Of a DNA stretch of 64,000 nt, positions 54,669 to 64,000 are shown piece after piece. The notes under the pieces are model-generated. The model was not told the origin of the DNA. It did no database searches and worked only from the letters and a program-made list of their open reading frames with translations. Where the stretch lies: the NCBI RefSeq assembly GCF_006438845.1, contig NZ_RCZJ01000005.1, positions 62,001-126,000 of the forward strand. Direction: 5' to 3'. Source of the DNA: Variovorax ginsengisoli. Its GTDB lineage: Bacteria > Pseudomonadota > Gammaproteobacteria > Burkholderiales > Burkholderiaceae_C. Every line of letters starts with the position of its first letter. Positions within the stretch are counted from its first letter, which is position 1. Both the position numbers and the translations under genes were made by a program.

Positions 54669-55208
54669 ATGGCCAACCGCGACGCCCTGCGCGCCTTTCA
54701 GTCCCGGCTCGCCTCTCGTCTGCAGGCCGCGCGCACGTCCGACGTGTCCGCCGCCTGGCTTGCGGTCGAGGCGGGCGAGGGCAAGTACCTCTTCCCGCTT
54801 GGCCATGCCGGCGAAATTTTCCCGTGGACGCCGCCGGAGCCCGTGCCCTACACCGCACCTTGGTTTCTGGGTGTGGCCAACCTTCGCGGCGGGCTTTACG
54901 GCGTCGTGCAACTCGCGACCTTCGCCACCGGTGAGGCGCCCGTCGCGGCGACACCGAGCGTCGAAGGCATGCGCGCGCAATCGCGCCTGGTGGCGCTCAA
55001 CGAATTGCTCGAGGTCAACTGTGCGTTGCTGATCGACCGATTGGTCGGCCTGCGCGGCGTGGAGGCCTTCGTCGATTCGCAAGCCCCTGCCACCGACGCA
55101 CCGCCGTGGCTCGGCCACGCCTACATCGACGCCGCCGGCGAGCAATGGCAGGAGATCAACCTGCAGGCGCTCTCGCAGCAAACCCGTTTTCTGAGCATCG
55201 GCGCCTGA
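54669..55208 (+). CDS. pilI: CheW-like adaptor PilI
   Basis: 179 residues with a CheW fold. It has GEGKYLFPLGHAGEIFPW, then PWFLGVANLRGGLYGVVQL, the typical CheW core (about 75-100), and the final helix AINLQALSQ-like segment QEINLQALSQQTRFL. It couples the PilJ receptor to the PilL kinase. A basic N-terminal helix (about 1-25) is extra. It is placed between pilH and pilJ as in other Pil-Chp clusters. Confidence 0.9.
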   Translation: MANRDALRAFQSRLASRLQAARTSDVSAAWLAVEAGEGKYLFPLGHAGEIFPWTPPEPVPYTAPWFLGVANLRGGLYGVVQLATFATGEAPVAATPSVEGMRAQSRLVALNELLEVNCALLIDRLVGLRGVEAFVDSQAPATDAPPWLGHAYIDAAGEQWQEINLQALSQQTRFLSIGA

Positions 55209-55248
55209 TGGCTGACCGGGCTGTTGACATCTACGTGAAGGACCGACC

Positions 55249-57579
55249 GTGAGTTCGATCGCCGACAAAGTGAAGAAGTACCTGCCCGCCGCCGACGACG
55301 GAGTCCACGTGCGCGGCGATTCGACCTTGTCGCTCGACAACGTCGAGACGATGCAGCCGCCCGAGGAGCGCACCGTCGCCCTGCCGCATTCACCGGAACC
55401 CGAACCCTTCAGCGCCGGTGCCGTGCTGGACCAGGCGGACAACGGCGAGCCGATTCCCGCGCCGGCTGCAGCGCCAGCGGCCAGCACCGCGACAGGTGCC
55501 ACCGGAGCGGGCGGAGCGGCCGGCGCGGTGGCCGCGCTGGGCTCGAACCCTGCGCGTCAGCAGCGGATCTTCGCGATCGCGCTGGCCGCCGTGGTGTTGC
55601 TGTTGCTCGTGGTGGCTGGTTCCGCCATCCTGCGCGCCGACCGCCTGGCGCAGCAGGTGGCTTCCACCGGCCAGGCGCTGATGCAGTCGCAGCGTCTTGC
55701 CAAGTCGGTGTCGCAGGCGCTGGTGGGCAACGCCGCGGCTTTCACCGAAGTGCGCGAAAGCTCGGACGACCTCACGCGCCGCGTGCAGGGCCTGGCCAAC
55801 GGCGACGACGCACTGAAGCTCGAGCGCGTGGGGGGGCAGTACGACGCCGAGCTGGCCAAGATCACGCCGCTGGTCGAGCGTGCCGACAAGAGCGCCAAGG
55901 CCGTGCTCGCGCAGCAGCAGATCCTGACGCAAGTGGGCGCCGCACTGCGCGACATCAATCGCCAATCGTCCGACCTGCTCGAGATGGCCGAGACGGTCGC
56001 CTCCATCAAGATGCAGCAGAACGCCACCATTCCAGAGATCGCCGCCGCCGGCCAGCTCGTGATGCTGACGCAGCGCATCGGCAAGTCGGCCAACGAATTC
56101 CTGACGGTCGAAGGCGTGAGTCCCGACGCGGTGTTCCTGCTCGGCAAGGACTTGAACACCTTCCAGGAAGTGACACGTGGCCTGCTCGAAGGCAACGCGC
56201 AGCAACGCCTGCCCGGCACGCGCGACCCGCAAGCGCGCCAGCAGCTTGAGGCCATCCTGAAAACCTACGAACAGACTCGCACGCAGGCCGGCGCCATCCT
56301 GGGCAACCTGCAAGGTCTGGTGACTGCCCGCGAAGGTCAGGCGACCATCCTGGCCGACAGCGAACCGCTGCGCTTGTCGCTGGGCGAACTGCAGACCCAG
56401 CTGTCGGACCGCACCGGCCTGGGCGCCGGCACCATCGCCGTGCTGTTCGTGCTCTCGCTGGCCGCACTGGCGCTGGCCGGCGGCATGGGCTTCGTGCAGG
56501 TGCGCGAAGGCCGCGAGCGCGCGGTGATCGCCGAACGCGACCGCATCGAGGCCGAGCGCCTGAGCGAAGAAGCCAGCCGCGTGAACAGCGCCAACCAGGC
56601 CGCCATTCTTCGCCTGATGAACGAACTGCAGACGGTGGCCGAAGGCGATCTGACGCAGGAAGCCACAGTGACCGAAGACATCACCGGCGCTATCGCCGAC
56701 TCGGTGAACTACACGGTGGAAGAACTCCGCCTGCTGGTGGGCAACGTGCAGAACACGGCCACTCGCGTGGCGCACACCACCTCGCAGGTGGAAAGCACCT
56801 CGACCGAACTGCTGGCCGCCTCGACCGAACAGCTGCGCGAGATTCGCGAGACCGGCCAGTCGGTGCTGACCATGGCCGAACGAATCAACGGCGTGTCCTC
56901 GCAGGCACAGGAATCGGCCACGGTGGCGCGCCAGTCCCTGAAGGCCGCTTCGTCGGGCCTCCAGGCCGTGCAGAACGCCATCGGCGGCATGAACTCGATC
57001 CGCGACCAGATTCAGGAAACCTCCAAGCGCATCAAGCGCCTGGGTGAATCGTCGCAGGAGATCGGCGAAATCACCGAGCTGATTTCCGACATCACCGAAC
57101 AGACCAACGTGCTGGCCCTCAACGCCGCCATCCAGGCCGCGTCGGCGGGTGAAGCCGGTCGCGGCTTCTCGGTGGTGGCCGAGGAAGTTCAGCGCCTGGC
57201 TGAACGTTCCGCCGACGCCACGCGCCAGATCTCGGCGCTGGTGAAGGCGATTCAGACCGACACGCAGGACGCGGTGGGCGCCATGGAGCGCTCCACGCAG
57301 GGCGTGGTCGAAGGGGCCAAGCTGTCCGACAACGCGGGCACCGCGCTGTCGGAGATCGACCGCGTGTCGCGCCGCCTTGCCGACCTGATCGAGCAGATTT
57401 CGCAGTCCGCGTCGCGCGAAGCCGATTCGGCCAATGTGGTGGCCGCCAACATCCAGCACATCTTCGCCGTGACCGAGCAGACCGGCGAAGGCACGCGCAC
57501 CACGGCGCAGCAGGTGCGGGAGCTCTCGCACATGGCCGAAGAGCTGCGCCAGTCGGTGGCGCGCTTCAAGATCGTCTGA
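55249..57579 (+). CDS. pilJ: methyl-accepting chemotaxis-type receptor PilJ
   Basis: 776 residues from GTG 55249. A cytoplasmic Pro/Ala-rich N-terminus of about 100 residues is longer than in P. aeruginosa PilJ. TM1 (about 104-126) is followed by a periplasmic sensor part with PilJ-type repeats (about 130-385), TM2 (about 392-418), a HAMP-like region and a long signalling hairpin (about 480-776). The receptor tip contains the strongly conserved EITELISDITEQTNVLALNAAIQAA. It senses surface contact through the pilus and controls the PilL kinase. Confidence 0.94.
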   Translation: MSSIADKVKKYLPAADDGVHVRGDSTLSLDNVETMQPPEERTVALPHSPEPEPFSAGAVLDQADNGEPIPAPAAAPAASTATGATGAGGAAGAVAALGSNPARQQRIFAIALAAVVLLLLVVAGSAILRADRLAQQVASTGQALMQSQRLAKSVSQALVGNAAAFTEVRESSDDLTRRVQGLANGDDALKLERVGGQYDAELAKITPLVERADKSAKAVLAQQQILTQVGAALRDINRQSSDLLEMAETVASIKMQQNATIPEIAAAGQLVMLTQRIGKSANEFLTVEGVSPDAVFLLGKDLNTFQEVTRGLLEGNAQQRLPGTRDPQARQQLEAILKTYEQTRTQAGAILGNLQGLVTAREGQATILADSEPLRLSLGELQTQLSDRTGLGAGTIAVLFVLSLAALALAGGMGFVQVREGRERAVIAERDRIEAERLSEEASRVNSANQAAILRLMNELQTVAEGDLTQEATVTEDITGAIADSVNYTVEELRLLVGNVQNTATRVAHTTSQVESTSTELLAASTEQLREIRETGQSVLTMAERINGVSSQAQESATVARQSLKAASSGLQAVQNAIGGMNSIRDQIQETSKRIKRLGESSQEIGEITELISDITEQTNVLALNAAIQAASAGEAGRGFSVVAEEVQRLAERSADATRQISALVKAIQTDTQDAVGAMERSTQGVVEGAKLSDNAGTALSEIDRVSRRLADLIEQISQSASREADSANVVAANIQHIFAVTEQTGEGTRTTAQQVRELSHMAEELRQSVARFKIV

Positions 57580-57595
57580 ACCGCGAGCGCCGAAC

Positions 57596-60500
57596 GTGTC
57601 GACTCCCTTGCCCGTCAACGCCCCGCCCTCCGGCCTTGCGCCGGCCAGCCTGGACCTGGGGCCGCTGGCCTGGGTGATCGGCGAAATCCAGAAGACGCTT
57701 GACGGCGCGAGCAAGTCGCTGCGGCGCTTTGCGCGCGAGGCGTCGGCCGAGCCCGACACCGGTCCGCTGCGCCTGGCGCGCCAGCATCTGCACCAGGCTG
57801 TCGGCGCACTCACCATGGTGGGCCACAAGGCGCCCGCGCTGGTGCTGGGCGCCATGGAATTCGCGGTGCAGCGCTTCATCGACGACCCCGTCCAATGCAC
57901 AGACGCCGCGGTGCAGAAGATCGATCGCGCCGGCTTTGCCGTGGCCGACTACCTCAACGCCTTGCTTGGCGGCAAAGGTGTGTCGTCGGTGGCGCTGTTT
58001 CCCCAATACCGTGACGTGCTCGAGATGGCGAGCAGCGACCGGGTGCATCCGGCCGACCTGTGGCCGCACCCCTGGCGCTGGGTCGAGATCCGGCCGTCGC
58101 CCACGCAGGTCGCGCTGGTGTACGACCCGGCCGTGCGGTCCAAGCTCGACCGCGAAGTGCTCAAGATCGTCAAGGGTGGCGACGACCGTGCCGCGCGGCG
58201 CCTGACGCAGCTCTGCCTGGGCCTGGCCCGCGGCTCGTCGGTGCCGCGCGTGGTCAGCTTCTGGACCTTGGCTGCGGGCTTTTTCGAGGCTCTGGGCTTG
58301 GCGCTGTTGCCGGTCGACGTCTATGTGAAGCGCGCGTCGTCGCGCGTGCTGTTGCAGTACGCGACGCTGGCACGCAGCGGCGACGGTGCGGTGTCCGAGC
58401 GGCTCGGACAAGACCTGCTTTTCTTCTGCGCGCAGGCCGTGCCGGCGGCGCACGACGAAGCCCCGACGCTGCGCCAGGTGCGTCGCGCCTGGGGCATTCG
58501 CGACGAGGTGGCGATCGATTACACGGTCGAGCAGTTCGGTCGTTTCGACCCGGTGCTGCTGGCGCAGGCGCGCAAGCGCATCGACGCGGCCAAGGAGATG
58601 TGGTCGGCGCTGTCGGGCGGCGACGTGTCGCGCACCCGCCAGGTCGCCGACACCTTCGTGCAGCTCGGTGAATCGCTGCAGAAGCTGCACCCGCCGAGCC
58701 TGCCGATGGCGCAGGCGCTCAACAATGCGGTCGATGCTTCGCTGCGCTCCGGCCAGCCGCCCACCACCGAGCTCAGCATGGAGGTCGCGACCTCGGTGCT
58801 CTACCTCGAGGCCGCGTTCGAAGATCTCGATCCGCACGATCGCCAGCTCACCGCGCGCACCGTGCAACTTGCCGGGCGCATCGAACGCGTCCGCGACGGC
58901 GGCCAGGCCGAGCCGCTCGAGCCGTGGATGGAAGAGCTCTACCGCCGCGTGAGCGATCGCCAATCGATGGGCACGGTGGTCGACGAACTGCGTGCGCACC
59001 TGGGTGAACTCGAGAAGTCCCTCGACCAGTTCTTTCGCCGCCCGGCCGAGAAGGGCCTGCTGCGCACCGTACCGACGCAGCTGCTGCAGATGCGCGGCGT
59101 GTTCTCCGTGCTGGGGCTCGAGCAGGCGGCCCAGACCGTTCAGCGAATGCGCGACAACGTCGACCACTTGGTTGCCGCTGCCTCGCCCGCCGACGAAGCC
59201 CGCGATTTCGACTCGCTGGGCAACAACCTGGGCGCGCTGGGCTTTCTGATCGACATGCTGGCGTACCAGCCGGCGTTGGCCAAGCGCCTCTTCGTGTTCG
59301 ACGAAGACCGTGGCGAGCTCAAGCCGCTGATGGGTCGCGCCGAAGCGGAAACATCGAGCGCGCTGGCCGTGGCCGATCCGGCCCTCGCTGCGCCGGCGCC
59401 GATCGCCGATACCGTGCTCAGCGTGGAAGAGGTCGACGCCCAGATCGCCGCCAAGCTCGCCGCGCTGGCCGGGCCGAGCCGCAAGCCGGTGTCGCCCATC
59501 GAGGAGTTCAGCCGCGCCGCCGACAGCTGGACGGCCAAGATCGTCGGCCCGACCGCCTTGCCGGACACCGAAGTCAACGAGCTCGACGAAGACGACCTGC
59601 AGAACATCTTTCTCGACGAAGCGCGCGAGGTGCTCGTCAAAGGCCAGGACGCCGTCGAACTGCTGGTCGAAGATCCGTCCGACCTGGGCGAACTCACGGT
59701 GCTGCGACGCGCCTTCCACACGCTCAAGGGCAGCGCGCGCATGGTCGGTCTTACCGACTTCGGCGATGCGGCCTGGTCCTTCGAACAGGTGATCAACATT
59801 TGGCTGGCCGACCAGCGCCCGGCGACGCCGGAGCTGCTTTCGGCCACGGGTTCCGCGCTCAAGGATTTTGCGTCCTGGGTCGAGTCGATCGCGGCCGGCG
59901 AGAGCCATTCGTGGGAAGCACGCGGCTTCAGCCGCGTCGCCGAAGCGCTGCGCAGCGGCGACCCGCTGCCACCCCGTGTGAGCGACCCCGAGGCGCTGGC
60001 CGTCGCGGCGCGCCACATCGCGGCCGAGCTGCCCATTGCGGCGCCGCCCGCGCCGTTCGTCTCGGCGGCGGCGCCCGTCGAGCCTGCGGTGGCCGAAGCG
60101 CCCGACGGCTGGGCTGCGTTGCAGGCGTCGTCGCGGCTGGCCGAGATCGAACGCACGCGCAGCCGCAGCGAACACGAGCTGGACGACGATTTCGCGTCCA
60201 CCGACTTTCAGGACTTCGATTCCCACCGGCCCGTGGCGGCGCCTGCGGCCGATGCGCACCCACCGCTGGGCGAGGACATCGACTTTTTCGAGACGGTGCA
60301 TGCCGCCATCGGGCAGCGTCTCGAGGCGCCCGGCGCGTTCCCCGAACTGGACTTCGACGTCAGCCGGCCGGCCCCCATGGCGCCCAACCTGGTCGAGCCC
60401 CAGCGCATCGAGGCACCGGCGACGGCGGACGTCGATGAAGCGCGGAGCGACGACGACGCTGCGATCTCGCTCGAGCGTGACGCGGAAGACGACCTTGCCG

Positions 60501-63500
60501 TGCTCGCCGCCTTGCTCACACGATCGGACGACGCGCCGGCCACGTTGCCGGCCGCAGCCGAAGCGGCCGACCCGGTCGAATGGCCCACGCTGACGCTGAT
60601 GCCGGCCGCCGCCGTGCCGCTGGAAGCCGAGGCGCCGGTCGAAGCGCCGACGGCGTCGGCGCCGGCAGTCGCGCAGGCCGAGGAATCGCAACCCGAGCCC
60701 GCGGCTTCGCCGACGGCTTCGCCGAGCGCGGACGACCCGATCAAGGCGATCGGCCCGTTGCGCATCGGCATCGCGCTCTACAACGTCTACCTCAACGAGG
60801 CCGACGAGTGGTCGCGCCAGCTGGCCATCGATGTCGGCGAGTGGGCGCTCGAATCGCACCTGCGCGTGGGCGACGCCACCATCGCGTTGGCCCATTCGCT
60901 GGCCGGCAGTTCGGCCACGGTCGGGTTCCAGGGCCTGTCGGGCATGGCCCGCCTGTTCGAGAGCGCGTTGCAGCATCTGCAGCGCCAGGGTCGGGGCACG
61001 CCGGAACAGGGCGCCGTGCTGGTCGCGGCGGCCGAGGAGGTTCGGCGCCTGCTGCACCAGTTCGCGGCGGGCTTCCTGCGAGAACCGACCGACGCAACAC
61101 TCGAGGCGTTGCGCGAGGTCGCGGCTTCGCAAATGCCGCCCGAGGCGCCGGACAGCGGCAATGCGCCGCTCGGTTTCGGCAACGCCGGCGCCGATGTGGC
61201 GCTCGACGATTCGGAAGACGCTTTCGACATGGCGGACACGGTCGACCTCGACCTGTTCCCGATCTTCGAGGAAGAAGCGGACGACCTGCTGCCCAGGCTC
61301 GGTGGCGCATTGCGCGATTGGCTGCGCGCGCCCGATGCCGAAGCGCCGCGCGCCTCGGTGCTGCGTACGCTGCATACGCTCAAGGGCAGCGCGCGCCTCG
61401 CGGGTGCCATGCGGCTGGGCGAGCGCGCGCACCGCATGGAGTCGGAGATCGAGGCCCTGGACTCGCAGGGCGCCGACCGCGTCTCGGTCGAAGCGCTGCT
61501 CGTGCGCTTCGACACGCTGCAAAGCACTTTCGATCAGCTTCGCCGCAGCGTCGCTGGCGAATCGGCGCCTGCCGCGGAGCTGACGCAGGTCGAGGCGACG
61601 GTCGCCGAAGTCACCACGCCGAGCGCTGCTGCGTCGCCTGAGGCCACAGCCGAGCCACTGCCGGCTGCAGCCGAAACACCGACCGACACCGAACCGGTTT
61701 CGAAGCCTGCGGCCACGCCAGTCGTCGCCACGGGTCGCGTCAAGGTGCCGCTGCCTTCGCGCCTGACGCCGCTGCGCAGCAGCGCATCGCAGCAGGCGGT
61801 GCGCATCCGCACGCAGCTGCTCGACCGCCTGGTGGCCCAGGCAGGCGAGGTGATCATTACGCGCTCGCGGCTCGAAGCCGAGCTCCATCAGCTGCGCGGA
61901 TCGCTTGGTGACCTCACCGGCAACCTCGACCGCCTGCGCCAGCAGCTGCGCGACATCGAGGTGCAGGCCGAGAGCCAGATGCAGTCGCGTCTGGCGCAGG
62001 CTAAAGATTCGCAGCAGGGCTTCGATCCGCTCGAGTTCGACCGCTTCACCCGAGTGCAGGAACTGACCCGCATGATGGCCGAGTCGGTCAACGACGTGGC
62101 CACCGTGCAGCGCACGCTGCAGAAGACGGTGCAGGCCACGGAAGACGATCTGGCCGCCCAGGCGCGGCAGACGCGCGAACTGCAACGCGGCCTGCTCCGC
62201 ACGCGCATGGTGGAGTTCGAAGGCATCTCCGACCGGCTCTATCGCGTGGTGCGTCAGGCGTCGAAGGACACCGGCAAGCAGGTGCGTCTTGACATCGTCG
62301 GCGGCTCGATCGAGATGGACCGTGGCGTGCTCGAACGCATGACGCCCGCGTTCGAACACCTGTTGCGAAACAGCGTGGCGCATGGCATCGAAGGCGCCGA
62401 CCGGCGCGAAAAAGCCGGCAAGGAAACGAGCGGGCTGATCGCCATCGAGCTGCAGCACGAAGGCAACGACGTTTCGGTGAGCTTCCGCGACGACGGCGCC
62501 GGACTGGACCTGGAACGCATCGCCGCGCGCGGCCGTTCGCTGGGCCTGGTGGGCGCCGACGAAGCAGTCACGCCGGAGGCCGCGGCCGAACTGATCTTCA
62601 GACCCGGCTTCTCCACGGCCGAGCAGGTGTCCGAGCTGGCGGGCCGCGGCATCGGGATGGACGTGGTGCGGGCCGACGTGGCCGCGCTCGGCGGCCGCAT
62701 CGAGACCCACAGCACGCCCGGCCAGGGCACGAACTTCAAGCTGGTGCTGCCGCTGACCACCGCGGTGACGCACGTGGTGATGCTGCGTGCCGGCAGCGCG
62801 ACCATCGGCGTGCCGTCGAATCTGGTCGAGCTGGTGCAGCGCGTGGGCTTGAACGAGCTGGACGCGGCCTACGCCAAGCAGTTCTACGCGTTTTCCGGCG
62901 AGCCGGTGCCTTTCTATTGGGCCGGCGCGCTGCTGCAGTCGTCGGCGCGCAGCGAGCCTTCGAGCAGCAAGACGCACGCGCTGGTCGTGGTGCGCAGTGC
63001 GGCGCAGCGCGTGGCGCTGCACGTCGACGAAGTGCTGGGCAACCAGGAAGTGGTGGTGAAGAACCTCGGCCCGCAGCTCTCGCGGTTGCCCGGCATGGCC
63101 GGCATCTCGGTGCTGGCGTCGGGCGCGGTGGCGCTGATCTACAACCCGGTGGCACTGGCAGGGGTGCACGGCGACCAGGCGCGCACGTTGCAGGCCGCAG
63201 GCACGGCCGCAGCGCTGGCCGCGGGCGGTGGCGAATCGGCCGTGGCAGTGCCCGAAGTGCAGGAAGCGCCGCTGATCCTGGTGGTCGACGATTCGATCAC
63301 CGTACGCCGCGTGACGCAGCGCATGCTCCAGCGCGAGGGCTACCGCGTTTCGCTGGCCGCCGACGGCCTGCAGGCACTCGAACGGCTCCAGACCGAGCGG
63401 CCCGCGGTGGTGCTGTCGGACATCGAGATGCCGCGCATGGACGGCTTCGACCTGGCGCGCAACATCCGTGCGGACGAAGCGCTGGCCGACCTGCCGATCA

Positions 63501-63649
63501 TCATGATCACTTCGCGCATCGCCGAGAAGCACCGCGAGCATGCGGCGCAACTGGGCGTGAACCACTACCTGGGCAAGCCCTATTCGGAAGAAGAGCTGAT
63601 CCGGCTCGTGCGCACCTACGCCAAGGTCGAGGCACCGGCGGCGGTCTGA
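57596..63649 (+). CDS. pilL: hybrid chemosensory histidine kinase PilL/ChpA
   Basis: 2017 residues from GTG 57596. Phosphotransfer-type domains are visible at H707 (HTLKGSARM), a degenerate-looking one at H1100 (AHSLAGSSATVG), and H1260 (HTLKGSARL). The first 600 residues are PilL-type helical modules without a clear phospho-His. A CheA-like dimerisation region and an ATPase domain (N-box NSVAHG about 1592; G boxes DDGAGLD and GRGIGMDVV) follow, then a CheW-like domain (about 1720-1860) and a receiver with D1942 (LSDIEMP). It phosphorylates PilG/PilH. Pro/Ala/Glu-rich linkers separate domains. It is shorter than the roughly 2470-residue P. aeruginosa ChpA. Confidence 0.94.
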   Translation: MSTPLPVNAPPSGLAPASLDLGPLAWVIGEIQKTLDGASKSLRRFAREASAEPDTGPLRLARQHLHQAVGALTMVGHKAPALVLGAMEFAVQRFIDDPVQCTDAAVQKIDRAGFAVADYLNALLGGKGVSSVALFPQYRDVLEMASSDRVHPADLWPHPWRWVEIRPSPTQVALVYDPAVRSKLDREVLKIVKGGDDRAARRLTQLCLGLARGSSVPRVVSFWTLAAGFFEALGLALLPVDVYVKRASSRVLLQYATLARSGDGAVSERLGQDLLFFCAQAVPAAHDEAPTLRQVRRAWGIRDEVAIDYTVEQFGRFDPVLLAQARKRIDAAKEMWSALSGGDVSRTRQVADTFVQLGESLQKLHPPSLPMAQALNNAVDASLRSGQPPTTELSMEVATSVLYLEAAFEDLDPHDRQLTARTVQLAGRIERVRDGGQAEPLEPWMEELYRRVSDRQSMGTVVDELRAHLGELEKSLDQFFRRPAEKGLLRTVPTQLLQMRGVFSVLGLEQAAQTVQRMRDNVDHLVAAASPADEARDFDSLGNNLGALGFLIDMLAYQPALAKRLFVFDEDRGELKPLMGRAEAETSSALAVADPALAAPAPIADTVLSVEEVDAQIAAKLAALAGPSRKPVSPIEEFSRAADSWTAKIVGPTALPDTEVNELDEDDLQNIFLDEAREVLVKGQDAVELLVEDPSDLGELTVLRRAFHTLKGSARMVGLTDFGDAAWSFEQVINIWLADQRPATPELLSATGSALKDFASWVESIAAGESHSWEARGFSRVAEALRSGDPLPPRVSDPEALAVAARHIAAELPIAAPPAPFVSAAAPVEPAVAEAPDGWAALQASSRLAEIERTRSRSEHELDDDFASTDFQDFDSHRPVAAPAADAHPPLGEDIDFFETVHAAIGQRLEAPGAFPELDFDVSRPAPMAPNLVEPQRIEAPATADVDEARSDDDAAISLERDAEDDLAVLAALLTRSDDAPATLPAAAEAADPVEWPTLTLMPAAAVPLEAEAPVEAPTASAPAVAQAEESQPEPAASPTASPSADDPIKAIGPLRIGIALYNVYLNEADEWSRQLAIDVGEWALESHLRVGDATIALAHSLAGSSATVGFQGLSGMARLFESALQHLQRQGRGTPEQGAVLVAAAEEVRRLLHQFAAGFLREPTDATLEALREVAASQMPPEAPDSGNAPLGFGNAGADVALDDSEDAFDMADTVDLDLFPIFEEEADDLLPRLGGALRDWLRAPDAEAPRASVLRTLHTLKGSARLAGAMRLGERAHRMESEIEALDSQGADRVSVEALLVRFDTLQSTFDQLRRSVAGESAPAAELTQVEATVAEVTTPSAAASPEATAEPLPAAAETPTDTEPVSKPAATPVVATGRVKVPLPSRLTPLRSSASQQAVRIRTQLLDRLVAQAGEVIITRSRLEAELHQLRGSLGDLTGNLDRLRQQLRDIEVQAESQMQSRLAQAKDSQQGFDPLEFDRFTRVQELTRMMAESVNDVATVQRTLQKTVQATEDDLAAQARQTRELQRGLLRTRMVEFEGISDRLYRVVRQASKDTGKQVRLDIVGGSIEMDRGVLERMTPAFEHLLRNSVAHGIEGADRREKAGKETSGLIAIELQHEGNDVSVSFRDDGAGLDLERIAARGRSLGLVGADEAVTPEAAAELIFRPGFSTAEQVSELAGRGIGMDVVRADVAALGGRIETHSTPGQGTNFKLVLPLTTAVTHVVMLRAGSATIGVPSNLVELVQRVGLNELDAAYAKQFYAFSGEPVPFYWAGALLQSSARSEPSSSKTHALVVVRSAAQRVALHVDEVLGNQEVVVKNLGPQLSRLPGMAGISVLASGAVALIYNPVALAGVHGDQARTLQAAGTAAALAAGGGESAVAVPEVQEAPLILVVDDSITVRRVTQRMLQREGYRVSLAADGLQALERLQTERPAVVLSDIEMPRMDGFDLARNIRADEALADLPIIMITSRIAEKHREHAAQLGVNHYLGKPYSEEELIRLVRTYAKVEAPAAV

Positions 63650-63676
63650 CAGCGCCGAAGCACGAGGCAGCCGTGC

Positions 63677-64000
63677 CTACGGGCGTGCCGGCGCCTTGCG
63701 CACCACACCGTAACGCTGCAGCGTGCGGTCGCGCGCTTCGGCGTGGTCGACCACCGGCTTCGGGTAGTGCTTGCCCAGCGTCAGGCCGGCGGCTTCGAGT
63801 TCGACGGGCGAGGCGGTCCACGGCGCGTGGATCACCTTGTCCGACAGCTTGGCCAACTGCGGCAGGTAGCGCCGGATGAACTTGCCTTCGGGGTCGAAGC
63901 GTTCGCTCTGCGTCACCGGGTTGAAGATGCGGAAGTAGGGCTGCGCATCGCAGCCGCTCGAACTCGCCCATTGCCACCCGCCGTTGTTCGACGAGAGTTC
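63677..64000 (-). CDS. phrB: deoxyribodipyrimidine photolyase, C-terminal fragment
   Basis: Only the last 107 codons lie in the window. The segment NNGGWQWASSSGCDAQPYFR and the following PVTQSERFDPEGKFIRRYLP are the strongly conserved C-terminal FAD-domain region of class I photolyases and cryptochromes. The enzyme would repair UV-induced cyclobutane dimers with light energy. The gene is convergent with pilL, 27 nt away. It is intact as far as visible and continues past the window edge. Confidence 0.93.
   Translation of the reverse strand, partial: ELSSNNGGWQWASSSGCDAQPYFRIFNPVTQSERFDPEGKFIRRYLPQLAKLSDKVIHAPWTASPVELEAAGLTLGKHYPKPVVDHAEARDRTLQRYGVVRKAPARP

Noticed and set aside
55390-57900. 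An 836-codon frame antisense to pilJ
   Set aside because: Same artefact of GC-rich codon use; it runs across the pilJ-pilL boundary and has no recognisable domain or start signal.
57566-63565. A 1999-codon open frame antisense to pilL
   Set aside because: The plus-strand frame has all the domains of PilL/ChpA. Long antisense frames arise in GC-rich genes because third-position G/C removes stop codons; the antisense product is Arg/His/Gly-rich with no domain.

Overview
The window is GC-rich chromosomal DNA whose gene content and order fit a betaproteobacterium of the Burkholderiales, most likely Comamonadaceae (Variovorax-like). Pointers are an M23 peptidase back to back with tyrS, a ybeY-phoH pair beside ruvA, dusB-fis-purH in one unit, and thiD-rubredoxin next to a Pil-Chp cluster. 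The assignment is inferred from gene content, not from a marker-gene comparison. No IS element, prophage, CRISPR array or rRNA was seen. There is one tRNA gene.

Layout. 1-7.4 kb: housekeeping genes (M23 peptidase, tyrS, OmpA/FecR pair, a metal exporter, dtd, ybeY, phoH-like, ruvA). 7.4-14.2 kb: a membrane protein, then a tight six-gene minus-strand operon resembling the uncharacterised E. coli ynbABCD genes plus a PlsC-type acyltransferase and a small membrane protein. It lies between ruvA and ruvB and looks like a self-contained phospholipid-making or remodelling system. 14.3-21.1 kb: ruvB, dmeF, two unknown genes, an LpxH-like phosphatase translationally coupled to an MGDG-synthase-like glycosyltransferase, a YihY/BrkB protein and a c-type cytochrome lipoprotein.

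21.1-31.1 kb: an accessory surface-adhesion module. It has an AT-rich regulatory island, a 1371-residue repeat adhesin with a BapA/LapA-like N-terminus, and the type I secretion genes for it (TolC-like, ABC exporter, HlyD-like), with a small BamE-like lipoprotein last. 31.1-36.2 kb: two paralogous poly-glycine lipoprotein carboxylesterases divergent from a TetR regulator. 36.3-40.1 kb: a strong bidirectional terminator, tRNA-Met, a von Willebrand A lipoprotein divergent from an ECF sigma factor and its coupled membrane partner.

40.1-53.5 kb: metabolism and housekeeping (enoyl-CoA hydratase, M61 peptidase, dsbC, UbiH-family hydroxylase, MOSC protein, ychF, GST, YqaA, dusB-fis-purH, hemL and thiD). 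53.6-63.6 kb: rubredoxin followed by pilG-pilH-pilI-pilJ-pilL, the chemosensory system controlling type IV pili. The window ends inside a photolyase gene on the minus strand. Coupling by 1-4 nt overlaps is frequent throughout. Very long antisense frames, such as one opposite pilL, are artefacts of GC-rich codon use and are not annotated.
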